Under the pieces are notes generated by a model. That model did not search any database. It saw only the letters and a program-made list of their open reading frames with translations, and was not told the DNA's origin. Below are positions 13,810 to 15,612 of a DNA stretch of 15,612 bases, piece by piece. Source of the DNA: Lachnospiraceae bacterium UBA7060. GTDB taxonomy: Bacteria; Bacillota; Clostridia; Lachnospirales; Lachnospiraceae. The stretch covers positions 1-15,612 of the forward strand of contig DLAA01000033.1 in NCBI GenBank assembly GCA_002493835.1. Direction: 5' to 3'. Made by a program: the position numbers and the translations under genes. Positions within the stretch are counted from its first letter, which is position 1. The number at the start of each line of letters is the position of its first letter.

Positions 13810-14283
13810 TCACACGATCTCCCGAAGCTTTTTACGGCCTCTTTCCAGCCGCTTTCTGACAGACACTTCCGAAAGCTTAAGCATGTGGGCGATCTCTTTT
13901 CCCTGATACCCCTCCACATAATGCAAAAGCAGGATCTCCCTGTATTTTTCCGGCAAAAGAAAAAGAGCGTCCATCAGTCTGGTATCCGCCTCCCTCTCAT
14001 AGTAGCGGGTAAGCTGTTCCATAGATATCTTCGGGTGATTTTTATAAAAGCGCAGCCTATTCTTACAGAGATTGATATCCACCCGGATCAGCCATGCCTT
14101 CCTGTATTCTTCTGTCTCGAAGTGTTTGCCGCACTCCATGTATTTGATCAGCGTATCCTGCACCACATCTTCGGCGTCGAAAGCATTTTTCATCATCACA
14201 AAAGCAATCCGGTAGAGCATATTGCCGTACTCGAAAAACACCTGTTCCGCACTCAGATCCGGGCAATCCGTTCTTTTATCCAA
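13810..14283 (-). CDS. ECF-type sigma-70 family RNA polymerase sigma factor
   Basis: This 157-residue protein has only regions 2 and 4, the size and layout of group IV (ECF) sigma factors. Region 2 spans about 10-60 (EYGNMLYRIAFVMMKNAFDAEDVVQDTL, with the DAEDVVQ core-binding motif shared by the class) and region 4 about 105-157 (LPEKYREILLLHYVEGYQGKEIAHML, then the recognition helix SEVSVRKRLERGRKKL). The start is a TTG at 14283; no in-frame ATG fits before region 2, and GAGGCGG lies upstream. It should direct RNA polymerase to envelope-stress promoters, probably including its own. I could not find a clear ECF promoter or a sigma-A promoter in front of it. Confidence 0.92.
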   Translation of the reverse strand: MDKRTDCPDLSAEQVFFEYGNMLYRIAFVMMKNAFDAEDVVQDTLIKYMECGKHFETEEYRKAWLIRVDINLCKNRLRFYKNHPKISMEQLTRYYEREADTRLMDALFLLPEKYREILLLHYVEGYQGKEIAHMLKLSEVSVRKRLERGRKKLREIV

Positions 14284-14300
14284 TCTATCACCGCCTCATC

Positions 14301-14471
14301 TCAGGTATCCGCCTGCTTGCAAATCGCTCCTGATACAGACTGCCGCCGTTTCCCATTCCTGTATTGATCCGTTACAACGAATATGGATTGACACCTTGTC
14401 TTGTCTGATTCTTCATCTGCTTCGTTGTACCAATAATACACACAGCCCAGCACAAATGTGACAGGCCCCAC
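14301..14471 (-). CDS. Possible small membrane ORF upstream of the sigma gene
   Basis: An open frame of 56 codons starts at GTG 14471 and ends 17 bases before the sigma start. The product would have a short hydrophobic head (PVTFVLGCVYYWY) followed by a charged tail (NEADEESDKTR...). It fills most of the gap between the AraC gene and the sigma gene in the same orientation. No clear Shine-Dalgarno sequence precedes it, and the frame contains an inverted repeat that may be regulatory DNA. It may be a chance ORF, a small leader gene, or a remnant. Nothing recognisable by family. Confidence 0.25.
   Translation of the reverse strand: MGPVTFVLGCVYYWYNEADEESDKTRCQSIFVVTDQYRNGKRRQSVSGAICKQADT
14373..14429. 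repeat. 9-bp inverted repeat upstream of the sigma gene
   Basis: TACAACGAA (14373-14381) and TTCGTTGTA (14421-14429) are exact inverted copies 39 bases apart. They may be two operator half-sites or the arms of an RNA stem in the sigma leader. Confidence 0.5.
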
Positions 14472-14494
14472 AAAAATTTTTCTGCCATTCTTTG

Positions 14495-15379
14495 TCAGCT
14501 ATTTCCGCCGCCGTTTTTCCTTCGGTACTCCCTGGGGGAACACCCCACCTTTTTCAAAAACTGTCTGTTAAAATTGGAAAGATTGTTGTACCCGCAGGCA
14601 AAGGCAATATCCGCAATCTGATCTGTGCCATCGCCAAGCGCTTCGCATGCCGCATGAATCCGAAGCTGGGTCAAATGCTCGACAGCCCCAATCCCTACCG
14701 CCTGTTTAAAACACCGCATAAAATGGCTTTTGCTTAAGTGCACCAAATCAGCCATCTGCTCCACTGTGATATCTTCCCAGAAATGGTTCACCATATACTC
14801 AATGGCAGGTCGAATGTTCTCCACTTCCCCTCCTCCACGTTCCTTTTCAAAAACCATTTCGCCGCTCTCCTCCAAAAGGAAAATCATACGCATCAGCTCA
14901 CTTTTCATAAGCAGGTCCATTCTGGCAGAATTCTCCCGCACACAAGAAAAAATACGTTCTGCAGACGTTCTGATCTCTTCGTATTCTGCCGTCTGCCGGC
15001 CAATATAAACGCTATTTCCAAGCCTTCCATTAACGATCGGCCGGATACATTCGTTTGTGCAGCGGTCGCCGCTTCCCGTTCCCAACATCGTCTGGTTGAA
15101 AACAAGAGCGTCATAGACCAATTCTTGTTCTCTACATGGGTAAGCTGCATGCAGCATATTGGGCGGTATGAGAAACAACTCCTTCTCCCCTGCTTCCTGT
15201 TTTTGGCTGCCGCAAAAAAATTCTCCCCTTCCCTGCAAAATAAATATCAGTTCAAATTCCCCGTGCCAATGCATTGGCACATTCACAAACCACTCTGGCA
15301 GCCTGCACTCATAATGACTATAGGGAACCAACGTTGTACTGTGCTGTCTTTTTTCCCGGGTTTCTCTATTAGGTATCAT
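14495..15379 (-). CDS. Cupin-AraC family transcriptional regulator
   Basis: This 294-residue regulator starts at ATG 15379 with GAAGGGAG upstream; the longer frame to 15505 is less likely. The N-terminal half is a cupin-like sensor domain (PMHWHGEFELIFILQGRGEF at about 33-52, with His-x-His-x-Glu type residues), used by this family to bind a small sugar-type ligand. The C-terminal ~100 residues hold the two AraC helix-turn-helix units: ITVEQMADLVHLSKSHFMRCFK, then QIADIAFACGYNNLSNFNRQFLKKVGCSPREYR. Such proteins usually activate sugar-use operons. It is transcribed away from the right edge, where the repeat-rich region and a ribosome binding site suggest a divergent target gene beyond the window. 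No link to the sigma cluster is apparent. Confidence 0.92.
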   Translation of the reverse strand: MIPNRETREKRQHSTTLVPYSHYECRLPEWFVNVPMHWHGEFELIFILQGRGEFFCGSQKQEAGEKELFLIPPNMLHAAYPCREQELVYDALVFNQTMLGTGSGDRCTNECIRPIVNGRLGNSVYIGRQTAEYEEIRTSAERIFSCVRENSARMDLLMKSELMRMIFLLEESGEMVFEKERGGGEVENIRPAIEYMVNHFWEDITVEQMADLVHLSKSHFMRCFKQAVGIGAVEHLTQLRIHAACEALGDGTDQIADIAFACGYNNLSNFNRQFLKKVGCSPREYRRKNGGGNS

Positions 15380-15536
15380 ATTTTCTCTTCTCCCTTCGCT
15401 AAAACTAGACAAAGATATCTGTGACAGCAGCTTTACACACTCGCTGCGCTGATCATACCAAGCTATGCCGCCACAGCATGAAGGCATCCTGCTGCTTGTG
15501 TCCACTTATCATGACGCCATTATACAAGCATAATAC

Positions 15537-15594
15537 AATAGTATCATTACAAGGTAATATTTGAATAGTATTTCTTGCTTGGTGATAGTATGAT
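15537..15594 (+). promoter_or_regulatory. Three ATAGTAT direct repeats: candidate AraC-type operator
   Basis: AATAGTATCAT (15537-15547), AATAGTATTTC (15564-15574) and GATAGTATGAT (15584-15594) share a core ATAGTAT, spaced 27 and 20 bases apart on the same strand. They lie upstream of the AraC gene and of a possible divergent gene. Direct repeats about two helical turns apart are what AraC proteins bind. Confidence 0.45.
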
Positions 15595-15612
15595 ACAATT
15601 CTTAAGGAAAGT
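15571..15612 (+). promoter_or_regulatory. Candidate promoter and ribosome binding site of a divergent gene beyond the right edge
   Basis: TACAAT (15594-15599) is a good -10 box with a weak -35 (TTTCTT, 15571-15576) at 17 bases, a pattern common at activator-dependent promoters. AAGGAAA (15604-15610) at the window end resembles a Shine-Dalgarno sequence, but it lies too close to the predicted transcript start, so one of the two readings may be wrong. Confidence 0.35.

Noticed and set aside
13779..13919. Longer N-terminus for the anti-sigma protein
   Set aside because: It overlaps the sigma gene by over 100 bases; the GTG at 13778 has a strong GGAGG at proper spacing.
13780..14367. Plus-strand open frame of 195 codons opposite the sigma gene
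   Set aside because: Antisense to an unmistakable ECF sigma factor; no Shine-Dalgarno sequence.
14284..14494. ECF-type autoregulated promoter (GAAAC/AAC then CGTC) before the sigma gene
   Set aside because: GGGAAAC and GTAAC are present, but no -10-like partner lies at the usual spacing, so I could not support a call.
14738..15424. Plus-strand open frame of 228 codons opposite the AraC gene
   Set aside because: Shadow of a gene with clear cupin and helix-turn-helix motifs; the translation is His/Phe/Ser-rich with no recognisable domain.
1..15612. CRISPR array, tRNA, rRNA, transposase, prophage or toxin-antitoxin genes
   Set aside because: I saw no regularly spaced repeats, cloverleaf genes or mobile-element proteins on either strand.

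Overview
The window looks like chromosomal DNA of a Gram-positive, low-to-mid GC gut Firmicute, most likely a Lachnospiraceae-type Clostridium relative. The basis is strong AGGAGG-type ribosome binding sites, sigma-A promoters, intrinsic terminators, a Bacillus-type PurF carrying iron-sulfur cluster cysteines, an Lsa-like ABC-F protein, and what looks like the tail of a GH112 phosphorylase at the left edge. No rRNA, tRNA, CRISPR array, transposase or phage gene was seen.

Layout, left to right. (1) 2-199: 3' end of a + strand gene, probably a GH112 sugar phosphorylase, closed by a clear terminator. (2) 412-981 (+): a small secreted protein of unknown function, convergent with purF (978-2360, -); their stop codons share the bases TTAA. 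(3) 2570-4477 (+): a sigma-A promoter, a roughly 330-nt structured leader with a three-codon ORF (MKK) and two terminator/antiterminator choices, then an Lsa-like ABC-F antibiotic-resistance ATPase. This is a textbook-shaped ribosome-mediated attenuator. (4) 4779-5993 (+): a CPA2-type cation/proton antiporter with its own promoter and a folded leader. (5) 14283 down to 6090 (-): one long cluster of ECF sigma factor, single-pass membrane protein (probable anti-sigma), FtsX/MacB-type permease A1, permease B1, permease A2, permease B2, and one MacB/LolD-type ATPase. Its terminator lies inside the 3' end of the convergent antiporter gene. (6) 14495-15379 (-): a cupin-AraC regulator, with a repeat-rich divergent promoter region running to the right edge.

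How the genes work together. The sigma/anti-sigma/ABC cluster reads as a self-contained envelope-stress or antimicrobial-peptide response. The outer-face domain of the single-pass protein would sense the signal and release the sigma factor, which would raise expression of a multi-permease extrusion machine. The unusual points are the duplicated permease pair (A-B-A-B) served by a single ATPase, and a large nested palindrome plus a second perfect hairpin between A1 and B1 that may change the dosage of the two pairs. The ABC-F leader is the strongest regulatory signal in the window. All functional calls rest on reading motifs by eye; no database search was run.
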